Shown here piece after piece: positions 26,732-35,760 of a stretch of DNA of 64,000 bases. Made by a program: the position numbers and the translations under genes. The notes under the pieces are model-generated. The model made no database searches. It was not told the origin of the DNA and was given only the letters and a program-made list of their open reading frames with translations. Origin of the DNA: Gammaproteobacteria bacterium (GTDB lineage Bacteria > Pseudomonadota > Gammaproteobacteria > Xanthomonadales > Xanthomonadaceae); NCBI GenBank assembly GCA_026398715.1, contig JAPLSI010000242.1, forward strand, positions 5,338-69,337, written 5' to 3'. The first letter of the stretch is position 1. Every line of letters starts with the position of its first letter.

Positions 26732-27897
26732 AGGCGCTATGGACTGTTTGCATGAAGGAACTGGTGGACCTGTTCCGCGACCGCCGCACCATGATGGTGT
26801 CGTTGTTGATGGGTCCGCTGCTGATGCCGGCCTTGATCCTGGGCATCGGCAAGCTGGCGAGCGACCGCATTTCCACGGCGCTCGAAAAGCCGCTGGAAGT
26901 GCCCGTCGTCGGCGCCAGCAACGCGCCCAACCTGGTGGCCTGGCTGGAAGGCCAGAACATCGTGGTCAAGCCCGCGCCTGCCGATCCCGATGATGCCATC
27001 CGCTCGCAACGCGAGGATGTGATCCTGCGCATCGGCGACAAGTTCGGCGAGCAATGGCGTGGCAGCCTGCCGGCCACGATCGAGATCCTGCATGACAGCT
27101 CGCGCGAAGATGCGCAGATCCCGGTCGAGCGCCTGCGTGGGTTGCTCAACAATTATGGGCAGGGCGTGGGCGCATTGCGATTGATCGCGCGCGGCATCAG
27201 CCCGACCACCTCGCAACCCTTGCGCATCAGCGACCGCGACCTGGCCACGCCGGAAGCGCGGCGCGGACAGGCGCTGGCTTTCCTGCCCTACATCCTGATC
27301 CTCACCACCTTCATTGGTGGCGCGGGCCTGGTGATCGACGCGACGGCGGGCGAGCGCGAGCGCAATTCACTCGAACCGCTGCTGGCTACGCCAGCCAAGC
27401 GATCGACCATCATGAGCGGCAAGATCGCCGCGGCCTGCCTGTTCGGATTGCTGAGCCTGGTGCTGACCCTGGTGATGTTCAAGCTCAGCTTCCAGTTCGC
27501 GCCGAGCCTGGGCATCAAGCTGGACGTGTCGGTGTGGTCGTTGATTCGCATCGCGGTGGTGTTGGTGCCGATGCTGATGATCAGCACCTGCCTGCTGACT
27601 TTCATCTCCGCCGGCGTGAAAAGCGTCAAGGAAGCGCAGAGCTACATGAGCGTGCTGATGCTGTTGCCAATGCTGCCGACCATCATCCTGATGGTGAACC
27701 CGGTGAAGAACCAGTTGTGGATGATGACCGTGCCCTTCCTGGCGCAGAACCAGATGATCCTCAAGCTGGTGCGCAGCGAGAACATCTCGGCCAACGAATG
27801 GCTGGCCTACCTGGGTGCGGGCTTTGCCGCCGCAGCCGTGTTGTGGTGGCTGGCCTCGCGCCGCTACCTTGATGAAAGGTTGGCGATCTCCGCCTGA
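26728..27897 (+). CDS. natB: ABC-2 permease, NatB-like
   Basis: A 389-residue permease with one N-terminal helix (MMVSLLMGPLLMPALILGIG), a ~150-residue extracytoplasmic domain and a C-terminal bundle of about five helices. The segment AFLPYILILTTFIGGAGLVID followed by GERERNSLEPLLATP is typical of NatB/ABC-2 family 3 permeases. It overlaps natA and is followed by a strong terminator at 27922. The pair may export Na+ or another small cargo; the hydrolase gene in front is probably on the same transcript. Confidence 0.85.
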
Positions 27898-27921
27898 TCG
27901 TCCACTTGACGCAAAAACAAA

Positions 27922-27955
27922 AAGGCCCGGGAACGATCCCGGGCCTTCTTGTTTC
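27922..27955. terminator. Bidirectional rho-independent terminator between natB and the TonB-like gene
   Basis: AAGGCCCGGGA-acga-TCCCGGGCCTT (27922-27947) is a perfect hairpin, with A-rich sequence on the left (27912-27923) and a T-rich CTTGTTT tail on the right. It can end transcripts from both converging genes. Confidence 0.9.
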
Positions 27956-27969
27956 AGGCGACTGGATGG

Positions 27970-28974
27970 TTACTGGTTGAAGTCGAAGGTTCGGGTTACC
28001 GTCTGCGAGCCGGCGATCGGCTGGAACTTCCAGCGCCGCACCGCAGCCTGCACGTTACGCTCGAACACGCCACGCGGCCGGGCACTGACGACGTCGATGT
28101 TGCTGACACTACCATCGGAGTTGACGGTGAAGGAAACCACGACCTGGCCGGCAGTCTTCGAACGCGCAGCATCCGGCGGGTAGGCCGGCTGCGGCGTGCT
28201 GATGGGGACCAGTTCGTTGGCGGCGGGGCGCGGCGCGGCAGTTTGCGGGGTGGGCCGCTGTACGGGCGGCGCGGCAACGACCGGTTCCGGCGCCGGCGCC
28301 TGCTGCTGGGGCGGCGCCTGGGTCGGTGCCGGTTGCGCCGCTGCGGCTTCTGCCTCGCGTTGCTGCGCGGCGGCGGCGGCGGCCGCCTGCAAGACGCGCG
28401 CATCTTCCTGGGCCTTCTTGCGCGCGGCTTCCTCTGCGGCAATTTGTGCGGGCGTGCGGGTATCTACCGCCGGCGCCTGTTGCGCGGCCGCGGCCTTGCC
28501 TTTGGCGATGGCATCGGCGATGCGGCTCAGCGAAGGCGCCTGCGGGTCGGCTGCCTGGATCAACAGGCGCAACCGTTCGGCTTCCAGGAAGTCGGCGCGA
28601 CCGATCGCTTGCTCGGCAGCGATCACCGCGTACGGCTGCAGATCCATCAGTGCGCTTTCAGCCGAGGCATCGGGCTTGTCGCTCTTCTTGCGCAGCGCGA
28701 TGTAGTACTCCATCGCGTTGTTGCCGGCCGGCGAATAGATTCGCTGTTCGCGAAGCGCCTGGCGTCCACGGGTCTTGAGCTCGTCCGCGCTCAAGGCGGC
28801 CAGCGCCGCGGCTTGTTGTTGCGCGGCCTGGCCGACGGCAGCCTCGGCGGCGGCGGCAGCGGCGGTCGCCGGTGCGGCGGGTTCGGGCTTGTCCGAACAC
28901 GCGGCGAGCCCCAGCCCCAGGGCCAGGGCGATAGCCCAGCGGAGGGAATTAGTAGGCGCTTTTGCAGATGACAT
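27970..28974 (-). CDS. TonB C-terminal-domain protein with lipoprotein signal
   Basis: A 334-residue protein. Residues ~13-27 are a signal ending in the lipobox LGLAACSD, so it should be lipidated at Cys rather than anchored by a helix as ordinary TonB. A helical middle (LSADELKTRGRQALREQ, MEYYIALRKKSDKPD) and a long Ala/Gln/Pro-rich linker follow. The C-terminal ~85 residues are a TonB domain: PQPAYPPDAARSKTAGQVV, FTVNSDGSVSNIDVV, FERNVQAAVRRWKFQP. TonB domains contact TonB boxes of outer-membrane receptors. With Ser at +2 it may sort to the outer membrane. Start chosen at 28974 to put the signal first. Confidence 0.8.
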   Translation of the reverse strand: MSSAKAPTNSLRWAIALALGLGLAACSDKPEPAAPATAAAAAAEAAVGQAAQQQAAALAALSADELKTRGRQALREQRIYSPAGNNAMEYYIALRKKSDKPDASAESALMDLQPYAVIAAEQAIGRADFLEAERLRLLIQAADPQAPSLSRIADAIAKGKAAAAQQAPAVDTRTPAQIAAEEAARKKAQEDARVLQAAAAAAAQQREAEAAAAQPAPTQAPPQQQAPAPEPVVAAPPVQRPTPQTAAPRPAANELVPISTPQPAYPPDAARSKTAGQVVVSFTVNSDGSVSNIDVVSARPRGVFERNVQAAVRRWKFQPIAGSQTVTRTFDFNQ

Positions 28975-29062
28975 GGGCAGGCTCGCTTGGTGGGAGAAGT
29001 GGGGCATGACTTTCAGCACATAAAACTTTGGCCTTTTTGTCAAGACTTTTCCGTTAGCGGCA

Positions 29063-30400
29063 TCACTTTCCGATACAAAAGCCCGAAAAAATCCTTCCGA
29101 GAAGTGTGTCGGCGTCCATCACTCCGGTGATATGACCCAATTCGAGTTGCGCCCGGCGCAATTCTTCAGCGGCCAGTTCCGCCTGGCTCGAATCCAGGCA
29201 CGCGCTCGCGCGAGCGAGGCACAGCGCGGCCTGCGACAGTGCTTCCAGGTGTCGCGCGCGCGCGCTGAAACTGCCACCGCCTTCGCCGCCAGCGAGCTCG
29301 CGAAGCTGCGCGCGCAACGAATCGAGGCCCTGCCTAGTACGCGCGGATACGATGAAGTGATCAATTTGTACTACACCGCCCGCCTGTGGCCGAAGGTCGG
29401 CCTTGTTGTGCAACCAGAGCACGCGCGCGCCTTCAGGAATGTCCCGCGCCAGGTCGACGGGCAGGTTTTGGTGCGCGTCGGTCTCCAGGACCGCAAGCAC
29501 CACGTCCGCGCGCTTCAATTCGGCACGCGCGCGGCGGATGCCCTCGGCCTCGATGCTGTCGGGCGCCTCGCGCAGGCCGGCGGTATCCACCAGCGTCAAA
29601 GACACGCCTTCCAGGTCCAGCGTTTCCCGCAACAGGTCGCGCGTAGTGCCGGCGATGTCGCTGACGATGGCGCGGTCCTCATCGGCCAGCGCATTCAACA
29701 AGGACGACTTGCCGACATTCGGCGCACCGATGATCACCACATGCAGTCCGTCCATCAGTCGCTTGCCACGACCGGCTTCCCGCAGCAGGTCGGCGAGCGC
29801 GTCGCGCGTCGCGCGCAGGCGCTCACCCAGTTCCGGCGCCGCCAGGAAGTCGATGTCCTCGTCCGGGAAATCCAGCGCGGCCTCGACATACATGCGCAGC
29901 TGCGTGAGTTGCTCGACCAGTGAATCGACCCGGCGCGAGAACTCGCCGTCCAGCGACCGACGCGCCGCGCGCGCGGCGGCCTGGCTGCCGGCGCTGATCA
30001 GGTCGGCGACAGCTTCGGCCTGGGCCAGGTCGAGCTTGCCTTCGAGGAAGGCGCGTTCTGTGAATTCGCCGGGACGCGCCTGGCGCGCGCCCAGCCTCAG
30101 GCAACGCTGCAGCAATTGCCGCAACACCACCGGGCTGCCGTGCGCCTGCAGCTCGACCACGTCCTCGCCGGTGTAGGACGCCGGCGCGGCGAACCAGATC
30201 GCGATGCCGTCGTCGAGGGTGTTGCCGTCGTCGTCGTGGAACCGCGCATGCACGGCCTGGCGCGCGCGCAAGCGGCGCGCGCAAATCTTTTCAGCGATCG
30301 CGCGCGACGCCGGTCCGGACAAGCGCACGATACCCACGCCACCGGCGCCTTGCGCGGTGGCGATTGCTGCGATGGTGTCGCGACCTTCCCTGGCAGGCAT
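29063..30400 (-). CDS. mnmE: tRNA modification GTPase MnmE
   Basis: A 445-residue GTPase that, with MnmG, adds the carboxymethylaminomethyl group to U34 of certain tRNAs. Domain order is clear: N-terminal folate-binding domain (TIAAIATAQGAGGVGIVRLSG), helical domain interrupted by a G domain with G1 GAPNVGKSSLLN, G2 IAGTTRD, G3 DTAGLRE and G4 HNKADL, and the C-terminal FCIGK with the essential Cys. Length is normal. It lies 15 bases downstream of yidC, the usual ori-proximal order. Confidence 0.97.
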   Translation of the reverse strand: MPAREGRDTIAAIATAQGAGGVGIVRLSGPASRAIAEKICARRLRARQAVHARFHDDDGNTLDDGIAIWFAAPASYTGEDVVELQAHGSPVVLRQLLQRCLRLGARQARPGEFTERAFLEGKLDLAQAEAVADLISAGSQAAARAARRSLDGEFSRRVDSLVEQLTQLRMYVEAALDFPDEDIDFLAAPELGERLRATRDALADLLREAGRGKRLMDGLHVVIIGAPNVGKSSLLNALADEDRAIVSDIAGTTRDLLRETLDLEGVSLTLVDTAGLREAPDSIEAEGIRRARAELKRADVVLAVLETDAHQNLPVDLARDIPEGARVLWLHNKADLRPQAGGVVQIDHFIVSARTRQGLDSLRAQLRELAGGEGGGSFSARARHLEALSQAALCLARASACLDSSQAELAAEELRRAQLELGHITGVMDADTLLGRIFSGFCIGK

Positions 30401-30415
30401 GGTCCGCGCGAAGGA

Positions 30416-32158
30416 TTACTTCGCGACCACCGCGGTCTTGATGCCGTGCTGCTTGGTCATCCACCACTGCTGCAGCAAGCCGAGCAGGCCGTTGGTGACC
30501 CAGTACAGCACCAGGCCGGCCGGGAAGAAGGCCATCATCACGCCGAACACCAGCGGCATGAACTGCATCATCTTCTTCTGAATCGGGTCGATGCCCGGCA
30601 TCGGCGTGAGCTTCTGCGTCAGGTACATCACGGTCAGGTTGAGGAATGGCAGGATGAAATACGGATCGGCCGCGGTCAGGTTCTGGATCCAGCCCATCCA
30701 CGGCGCGTGGCGCAGTTCGACGGTTTCCAGCAACACCCAATACAGGCCCAGGAAAATCGGGATCGGAATCAGCATCGGCAGGCAGCCACCGATCGGATTG
30801 ATCTTTTCCTTCTTGTACAACTCCATCATCGCGATCTGGAATTGCTGCTTGTCGTCGCCGTAGCGTTCCTTCAACGCCTCGATGCGCGGCTGCACGGCGC
30901 GCATCTTGGCCATGGACTGGTACTGCTTGGCCGACAGCGGATACAGCGCGGCCTTCAGCAGCACGACGATGGCGATGATCGCCCAGCCCCAGTTGCCGAA
31001 CAGTTTATGCAGCCACGACAACAGCCAGAACAAGGGCTGCGCGATGAAGCTGAGCATGCCGTAGTCCACGCTCAGCTTGAGCGTGGGCGCGAGCTCGGCC
31101 ATCGGCGCCTGCAGTTTCGGTCCGACCCACAAGCGGCTCTGGTGATCGACCGCGGTGCCGGGCGCGACGTCCAGCGGTGAGGCGATGCTGCGCAGGATGT
31201 ACAGCGGCACGCCGTTGCGCGTCTCGACCGTGGTGTTGAACTGCACCTGCGGATCCTTGGGCTGTGGCACCCACGCGGTGGCGAAATGGTGCTGCAACAT
31301 CGCGATCCAACCGTCGGTGACGGTGCCGGCCGGCGGAGTTTCCTTGCTGTAGTCGCTGAGCGGCGTCTTCTCGTACTTGCCTTCCGGCGTGTACCAGGCC
31401 GCGCCCACGAAACTGAAGGTTTCCGGGCTGGTCAGGAAGCTGTGCTTGGGCGGTGGCGGCGGTGCGACGCGCGACAGGCGCACGAACGGATAGATGCGTT
31501 GCGCGGCGGCGCCGGGATTGGCGATGTGGTCGTTGATCTCGAGCACGTAGCTGCCGCGCTTCAGGGTAAGCGTGCGCTTGACCACCAGGCCGGTGGTCGG
31601 ATCGGTCCAGCTGAGCGGCACGGACAGCGAAGCCGCGCCCGACCCAAGCACGAACTGGCTGGCGCCGGAGTCGGTGCTGAACTGCGCATCGAGCGTCTGC
31701 TGCGCAGCATTGGTGTCCACGCGGATCAGGCCCGACTCGGCGACCTGGTAGGTCGCGGGCGAGCTGTCGAGCAAATGCACGTTCGGGCTGCCGGCTTTCT
31801 TCTCGATCGTGTACTTGAGCAGCTGCGAATCGGTGATGCGGCCGCCGTTGAGATCGATCGTGAGGCGCAGCGTGTCGTTGGCGATGGTGATCGGCCGTGC
31901 CGACTGGGTTGTGCCCACTGGATTGGTGGCGGGCGCCAGCGCGACGCCGGCCGGGGGCAGCGCCGTGGTTCCTGCCGCAGGCGCGGGCGCGAGGCCGGCT
32001 ACCGGTGCCGCTGCCTCGGGCGAGGTGGACGTGGCGGTGGTGGCGGCAGGCGTCGCGGGCGCCGTCGTGGCGGCCAGCTGGCCCTTGCTCCACTCCATCC
32101 ACAACAAGGTGGCGACGACCAGCCAGGCGATCAACAGGAAAGAACGGGTTTGATTCAT
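30416..32158 (-). CDS. yidC: Membrane protein insertase YidC
   Basis: A 580-residue inner-membrane insertase that integrates proteins alone or with SecYEG. It has an N-terminal helix (SFLLIAWLVVATLLWMEW), a Thr/Ala/Pro-rich linker (~residues 30-85), the large periplasmic beta-domain, and a C-terminal core of five helices containing NWGWAIIAIVVLLKAALYPL and GGCLPMLIPIPIFLGLYWVL. Gram-negative length. Upstream rnpA is 33 bases away, too close to leave room for a yidD gene. Intact. Confidence 0.97.
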   Translation of the reverse strand: MNQTRSFLLIAWLVVATLLWMEWSKGQLAATTAPATPAATTATSTSPEAAAPVAGLAPAPAAGTTALPPAGVALAPATNPVGTTQSARPITIANDTLRLTIDLNGGRITDSQLLKYTIEKKAGSPNVHLLDSSPATYQVAESGLIRVDTNAAQQTLDAQFSTDSGASQFVLGSGAASLSVPLSWTDPTTGLVVKRTLTLKRGSYVLEINDHIANPGAAAQRIYPFVRLSRVAPPPPPKHSFLTSPETFSFVGAAWYTPEGKYEKTPLSDYSKETPPAGTVTDGWIAMLQHHFATAWVPQPKDPQVQFNTTVETRNGVPLYILRSIASPLDVAPGTAVDHQSRLWVGPKLQAPMAELAPTLKLSVDYGMLSFIAQPLFWLLSWLHKLFGNWGWAIIAIVVLLKAALYPLSAKQYQSMAKMRAVQPRIEALKERYGDDKQQFQIAMMELYKKEKINPIGGCLPMLIPIPIFLGLYWVLLETVELRHAPWMGWIQNLTAADPYFILPFLNLTVMYLTQKLTPMPGIDPIQKKMMQFMPLVFGVMMAFFPAGLVLYWVTNGLLGLLQQWWMTKQHGIKTAVVAK

Positions 32159-32191
32159 GGACGAACAATCACCCGGCGCGTACTGCGCCTG

Positions 32192-32617
32192 TCAGGACTC
32201 GGGAGAAGAAGGGCGACCGGTAATCGCGTCGGAGGGCGGCATTGTGCCGGGTGGGGCCATGGGCTTCAACGTGCGGGCGCGATTGAACAATGACAATAGG
32301 TCGGAATGCACGGCACTCGACTCTGCCTTGGCTGCCTCGGGCTTGGCCAGCAACACGTAATCACCCGCCGGCAGTGTGGCGCGCAGTTGCCGGAAACATT
32401 CCTTGGCCTGGCGACGCAGGCGGTTGCGCACGACCGCGCGCTTGTCCACTCGCTTGGAAACGGTGACGCCCAAACGCGTACGGCCGCCCTCGGGAGGCAG
32501 CCGCACGTTCAATCGAAAGAAGGTTCCGGACACGCGCCGACCTTCGCCAAACACAGCCTGGTACTCGGCCGAGACGTGCAGGCGCGCGTCGGGAGGGAAA
32601 CTCTGGGAGGAAGTCAT
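32192..32617 (-). CDS. rnpA: Ribonuclease P protein component RnpA
   Basis: A 141-residue basic protein that binds the RNase P RNA for tRNA 5' maturation. It has the conserved RNR helix: VSKRVDKRAVVRNRLRRQAKE, and the strand RLGVTVSKR. Preceding residues FFRLNVRLPPEGG and the N-terminal ARLHVSAEYQAVF fit the family. A ~25-residue C-terminal tail (TLKPMAPPGTMPPSD) is less conserved. Lies 61 bases after rpmH, in the universal rpmH-rnpA order. Confidence 0.95.
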   Translation of the reverse strand: MTSSQSFPPDARLHVSAEYQAVFGEGRRVSGTFFRLNVRLPPEGGRTRLGVTVSKRVDKRAVVRNRLRRQAKECFRQLRATLPAGDYVLLAKPEAAKAESSAVHSDLLSLFNRARTLKPMAPPGTMPPSDAITGRPSSPES

Positions 32618-32678
32618 CGGCGCGGCAGCACGTCAACGTGGCCGCGCGGGAACCGCGACGCCGACTAGCGGCGAAGCG

Positions 32679-32819
32679 TCAGACGCAGAGGCGGGCGCGG
32701 CCCTTGGCGCGGCGACGGGCAAGGATCTTGCGGCCATCGGCGGTAGCCATGCGGGCGCGAAAGCCGTGGTCGCGCTTGCGCTTGATGTTGCTGGGTTGGT
32801 ACGTACGCTTGGTGGCCAT
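32679..32819 (-). CDS. rpmH: 50S ribosomal protein L34
   Basis: A 46-residue basic protein, [20 protein letters not shown] at the start and [16 protein letters not shown] near the end, which is the L34 sequence in full. The start is fixed by [10 protein letters not shown]; a longer in-frame reading upstream is not conserved. It is divergent from dnaA, and the 185 bases between them hold at least one DnaA box. Confidence 0.97.
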   Translation of the reverse strand: MATKRTYQPSNIKRKRDHGFRARMATADGRKILARRRAKGRARLCV

Positions 32820-32943
32820 GGTGGCAGCTCGGCTTGAATTGGGCGGAAATGAACTGGAAACGATAGCAACCGCAGCGCCAAAGGTCAAGGCGATCCCACT
32901 TGGCAGGCCACTGCGGCGGGGGCTAGACTGGCCAACCCCGTAC

Positions 32944-32952
32944 TTATCCACA
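32944..32952. promoter_or_regulatory. DnaA box upstream of dnaA
   Basis: TTATCCACA at 32944-32952 matches the consensus DnaA box exactly. It lies 53 bases before the dnaA start and may autoregulate dnaA or belong to the origin. Confidence 0.75.
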
Positions 32953-32990
32953 GCCCGCCCCGCGCGGCGCGCGAAGGTTGCCCCAGTTTA

Positions 32991-33018
32991 ATGGATACCG
33001 TTTGATGGATACCGTCTG
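32991..33018 (+). promoter_or_regulatory. 14-bp tandem repeat creating a 4-codon upstream ORF that overlaps the dnaA start
   Basis: ATGGATACCGTTTG (32991-33004) is followed directly by ATGGATACCGTCTG (33005-33018). The first copy reads ATG GAT ACC GTT TGA, a 4-codon ORF (MDTV) whose stop overlaps the dnaA ATG as TGATG; the second copy encodes the same MDTV at the start of DnaA. No strong ribosome site precedes 33005, so DnaA could depend on re-initiation. Confidence 0.6.
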
Positions 33019-34318
33019 GCCCCGTTGCCTCGAACGCCTTGAGGCCGAATTTTCCGCGGAAGACGTGCATACCTGGCTCAAGCCCCTGCAGGCCACGGCC
33101 CGTCCGGACGGCCTGGTTCTGCTGGCTCCCAACGCCTTCGTGGTCGACACCGTGCGCGAACGCTACCTGGGCCGGATCCGCGAGCTGGCCGGCCATTTCG
33201 CCGGGCTGCCCACCCAGGTGTCGCTGGAAGTGGGCTCGACGATGCGCGAGGCCGCGCCCGTCGCGCTGGCGGCGCCGGCCCGGGCCGCCGTCGATTTCCA
33301 GGGCAACCTCGACAAGCACTACACCTTCGACAACTTCGTGGAAGGTCGCAGCAACCAGTTGGGGCGCGCGGCCGCCCTGCAGGTCGCGCTGAACCCGGGC
33401 CGTGATTACAACCCGCTGCTGTTGTACGGCGGCACGGGCCTTGGCAAGACCCACCTGATGTATGCCGCGGGCAATTTGATGCGCGCCAACAATCCCGGCA
33501 TGCGTGTTTTGTACCTGCGCTCGGAACAGTTCTTCAGCGCGATGATGAAGTCGCTGCAGGACAAATCCATGGACCAGTTCAAGCGCCAATTCCACCAGGT
33601 GGATGCGCTGCTGATCGACGATATCCAGTTTTTTGCCGGGAAAAACACCACCCAGGAAGAATTCTTCCATACCTTCAACACGCTGTTCGACGGCAAGCAG
33701 CAGATCATCCTGACCTGCGATCGCTATCCGCGCGAAGTGGAGAATCTCGAGCCGCGCCTGAAGTCGCGACTGGGTTGGGGTTTGTCGGTGGCGATCGAGC
33801 CGCCCGATTTCGAAACGCGCGCAGCCATCCTGACCGCCAAGGCCAGCGAGCGGAAGATGAGCCTTCCCGAGGACGTGGCCTACCTGATCGCCAAGCGCAT
33901 GCGCTCGAACGTGCGTGACCTGGAAGGGGCGCTCAACACGCTGGCGGCGCGCTCCAATTTCATGGGCCGGCCGATCACCCCGGAGTTTGCGCAAGAGACC
34001 TTGCGCGACCTGTTGCGCGCCCAGGCGCAGGTCATTTCGATCAGCAATATCCAGAAGACCGTGGCAGACTACTATCAGCTGCGAATGGCGGACATGTTGT
34101 CCAAGCGCAGGACGCGCTCGCTGGCGCGTCCGCGGCAGATGGCCATGGCGTTGGCGAAGGATTTGACCGAGCACAGCCTGCCGGAAATCGGCGATGCGTT
34201 CGGGGGGCGCGACCACACGACGGTGCTGCATGCCTGCCGGGTGATCCGCGACCTGATCGGCACCGACGGCAAGCTGCACGAAGACTGGGACAAGCTGGTT
34301 CGCAAGCTGACCGAATAG
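33005..34318 (+). CDS. dnaA: Chromosomal replication initiator DnaA
   Basis: A 437-residue AAA+ initiator. The N-terminus ([16 protein letters not shown]) matches the Xanthomonadales form and fixes the start at 33005. The AAA+ domain has Walker [15 protein letters not shown], Walker [14 protein letters not shown], sensor II region and the box VII arginine region ([14 protein letters not shown]). The C-terminal domain IV has the DnaA signature [17 protein letters not shown]. It opens oriC by binding DnaA boxes, several of which flank the gene. The inter-domain linker (domain II) is short. Confidence 0.97.
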   Translation: MDTVWPRCLERLEAEFSAEDVHTWLKPLQATARPDGLVLLAPNAFVVDTVRERYLGRIRELAGHFAGLPTQVSLEVGSTMREAAPVALAAPARAAVDFQGNLDKHYTFDNFVEGRSNQLGRAAALQVALNPGRDYNPLLLYGGTGLGKTHLMYAAGNLMRANNPGMRVLYLRSEQFFSAMMKSLQDKSMDQFKRQFHQVDALLIDDIQFFAGKNTTQEEFFHTFNTLFDGKQQIILTCDRYPREVENLEPRLKSRLGWGLSVAIEPPDFETRAAILTAKASERKMSLPEDVAYLIAKRMRSNVRDLEGALNTLAARSNFMGRPITPEFAQETLRDLLRAQAQVISISNIQKTVADYYQLRMADMLSKRRTRSLARPRQMAMALAKDLTEHSLPEIGDAFGGRDHTTVLHACRVIRDLIGTDGKLHEDWDKLVRKLTE

Positions 34319-34562
34319 CGGCGGCGCCAGGGGAAAACGGGTTATACCGGCGGCACGGGGATAGCCTGTGGATAAGTAGGGGGAAGTTTCAGGCCTCGCC
34401 ACTTATCCACAGATTGTCCCAAGGGCCCGGGGCTTGCGGCACACAGGCTTCTGGCTAGATAAGTTGTTTTAATTCAATGGGTTAAACGTGAACCAGGGGC
34501 TTTTTCGGTCCCTCTACCACCACCAGTTTTAATTTATCCACCTGGATTTTGGGGTTCCCTGC
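34319..34562. other. oriC: Probable replication origin (oriC) between dnaA and dnaN
   Basis: This 244-base gap holds a DnaA box on each strand: TGTGGATAA at 34367-34375 and TTATCCACA at 34403-34411. TTATCCACC at 34534-34542 has one mismatch. Between them is an AT-rich stretch at about 34454-34490 (AGATAAGTTGTTTTAATTC within it) in otherwise GC-rich DNA, and a second at 34526-34537. Box density, AT-rich element and the dnaA-dnaN position are the features of bacterial origins. Confidence 0.7.
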
Positions 34563-35663
34563 ATGCGTTTCAGCCTCTCCCGCGAAGCCTTTCTCAAGCC
34601 ATTGCAGCAAGTGGTCAATGTCGTGGAACGACGGCAGACACTGCCGGTGCTGGCCAACCTGCTGGTGCAGGTCGAGGGCGGCAACCTGTCCATGACCGGC
34701 ACCGACCTGGAAGTGGAAATGGTGTCCCGCTCCGCAGTGGACGACAGCCAGCCAGGCGAAGGCACCATTCCCGCCCGCAAGCTGTTCGAGATCGTCCGGG
34801 CCCTGCCTGACGGATCCAAGGTCACGGTCAGCCAGTCCGGCGACAAGGTGACAGTGCAGGCCGGTCGCAGCCGCTTCACGCTGGCCACCCTGCCCGCCAA
34901 CGATTTCCCCGCCATCGAAGACCTGGAACTGGTCGAGCGCGTTCGCGTCTCGGAAGCGGCGCTGAAGGAACTGATCGAGCGCACCGCGTTCGCCATGGCC
35001 CAGCAGGACGTCCGCTACTACCTCAACGGCCTGCTGCTGGACCTGCGCGAGAACACCCTACGCTGCGTTGCCACCGACGGCCACCGGCTGGCCATGTGCG
35101 AGGCCGAGCTTCCCGCCGGCGTGCAGACCCGCAAGCAGATCATCCTGCCGCGCAAAGGCGTGCTCGAATTGCAGCGCCTGCTGGAAGGCGGCGACCGCGA
35201 GGTCGAGCTCGAAGTCGGCCGCAACCACCTGCGCATGCGCCGCGAGGATGTCACCTTTACCTCCAAGCTGATCGACGGCCGTTTCCCCGATTACGACGCC
35301 GTCATCCCGATTGGCGCGGACAAGGAAGTAAAAGTGGACCGCGAGGTCCTGCGGGCTGCCCTGCAGCGCGCCGCCATCCTGTCCAACGAAAAGTACCGTG
35401 GCGTGAAGCTCGAGGTATCCCCGGGCCAACTGAAGATCGTGGCGCACAACCCGGAACAGGAAGAAGCCCAGGAAGAAGTCGAAGCCGAAACACGGGTGGA
35501 CAACCTGGCAGTGGGCTTCAACGTGACTTATCTGCTGGACGCACTGTCGGCGCTGCGCGAGGAGCAGGTCATCATCAACCTGCGCGACGGCAATTCCTCC
35601 GCCCTGATCCGCGAAGCCAGCCACGAACGCAGCCGCCATGTGGTGATGCCGCTTCGCCTGTGA
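34563..35663 (+). CDS. dnaN: DNA polymerase III beta subunit (sliding clamp)
   Basis: A 366-residue protein that forms the ring-shaped dimer holding DNA polymerase on DNA. It has three similar ~120-residue domains, starting MRFSLSREAFLKPLQQVVNV and ending RSRHVVMPLRL, the usual clamp C-terminus. Internal blocks RRQTLPVLANLLV and VATDGHRLAM are family hallmarks. Length is standard. It lies just after the probable oriC. Confidence 0.98.
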   Translation: MRFSLSREAFLKPLQQVVNVVERRQTLPVLANLLVQVEGGNLSMTGTDLEVEMVSRSAVDDSQPGEGTIPARKLFEIVRALPDGSKVTVSQSGDKVTVQAGRSRFTLATLPANDFPAIEDLELVERVRVSEAALKELIERTAFAMAQQDVRYYLNGLLLDLRENTLRCVATDGHRLAMCEAELPAGVQTRKQIILPRKGVLELQRLLEGGDREVELEVGRNHLRMRREDVTFTSKLIDGRFPDYDAVIPIGADKEVKVDREVLRAALQRAAILSNEKYRGVKLEVSPGQLKIVAHNPEQEEAQEEVEAETRVDNLAVGFNVTYLLDALSALREEQVIINLRDGNSSALIREASHERSRHVVMPLRL

Positions 35664-35760
35664 CCCCTCGCGCCAACCGCTTGTCTGCCCAACCCAGGCC
35701 CGGTAACCCCGGGCCTGGTCTGCTTTGGGGCCCACGGCCCTGGCCAGGGAAGGGCATGGC

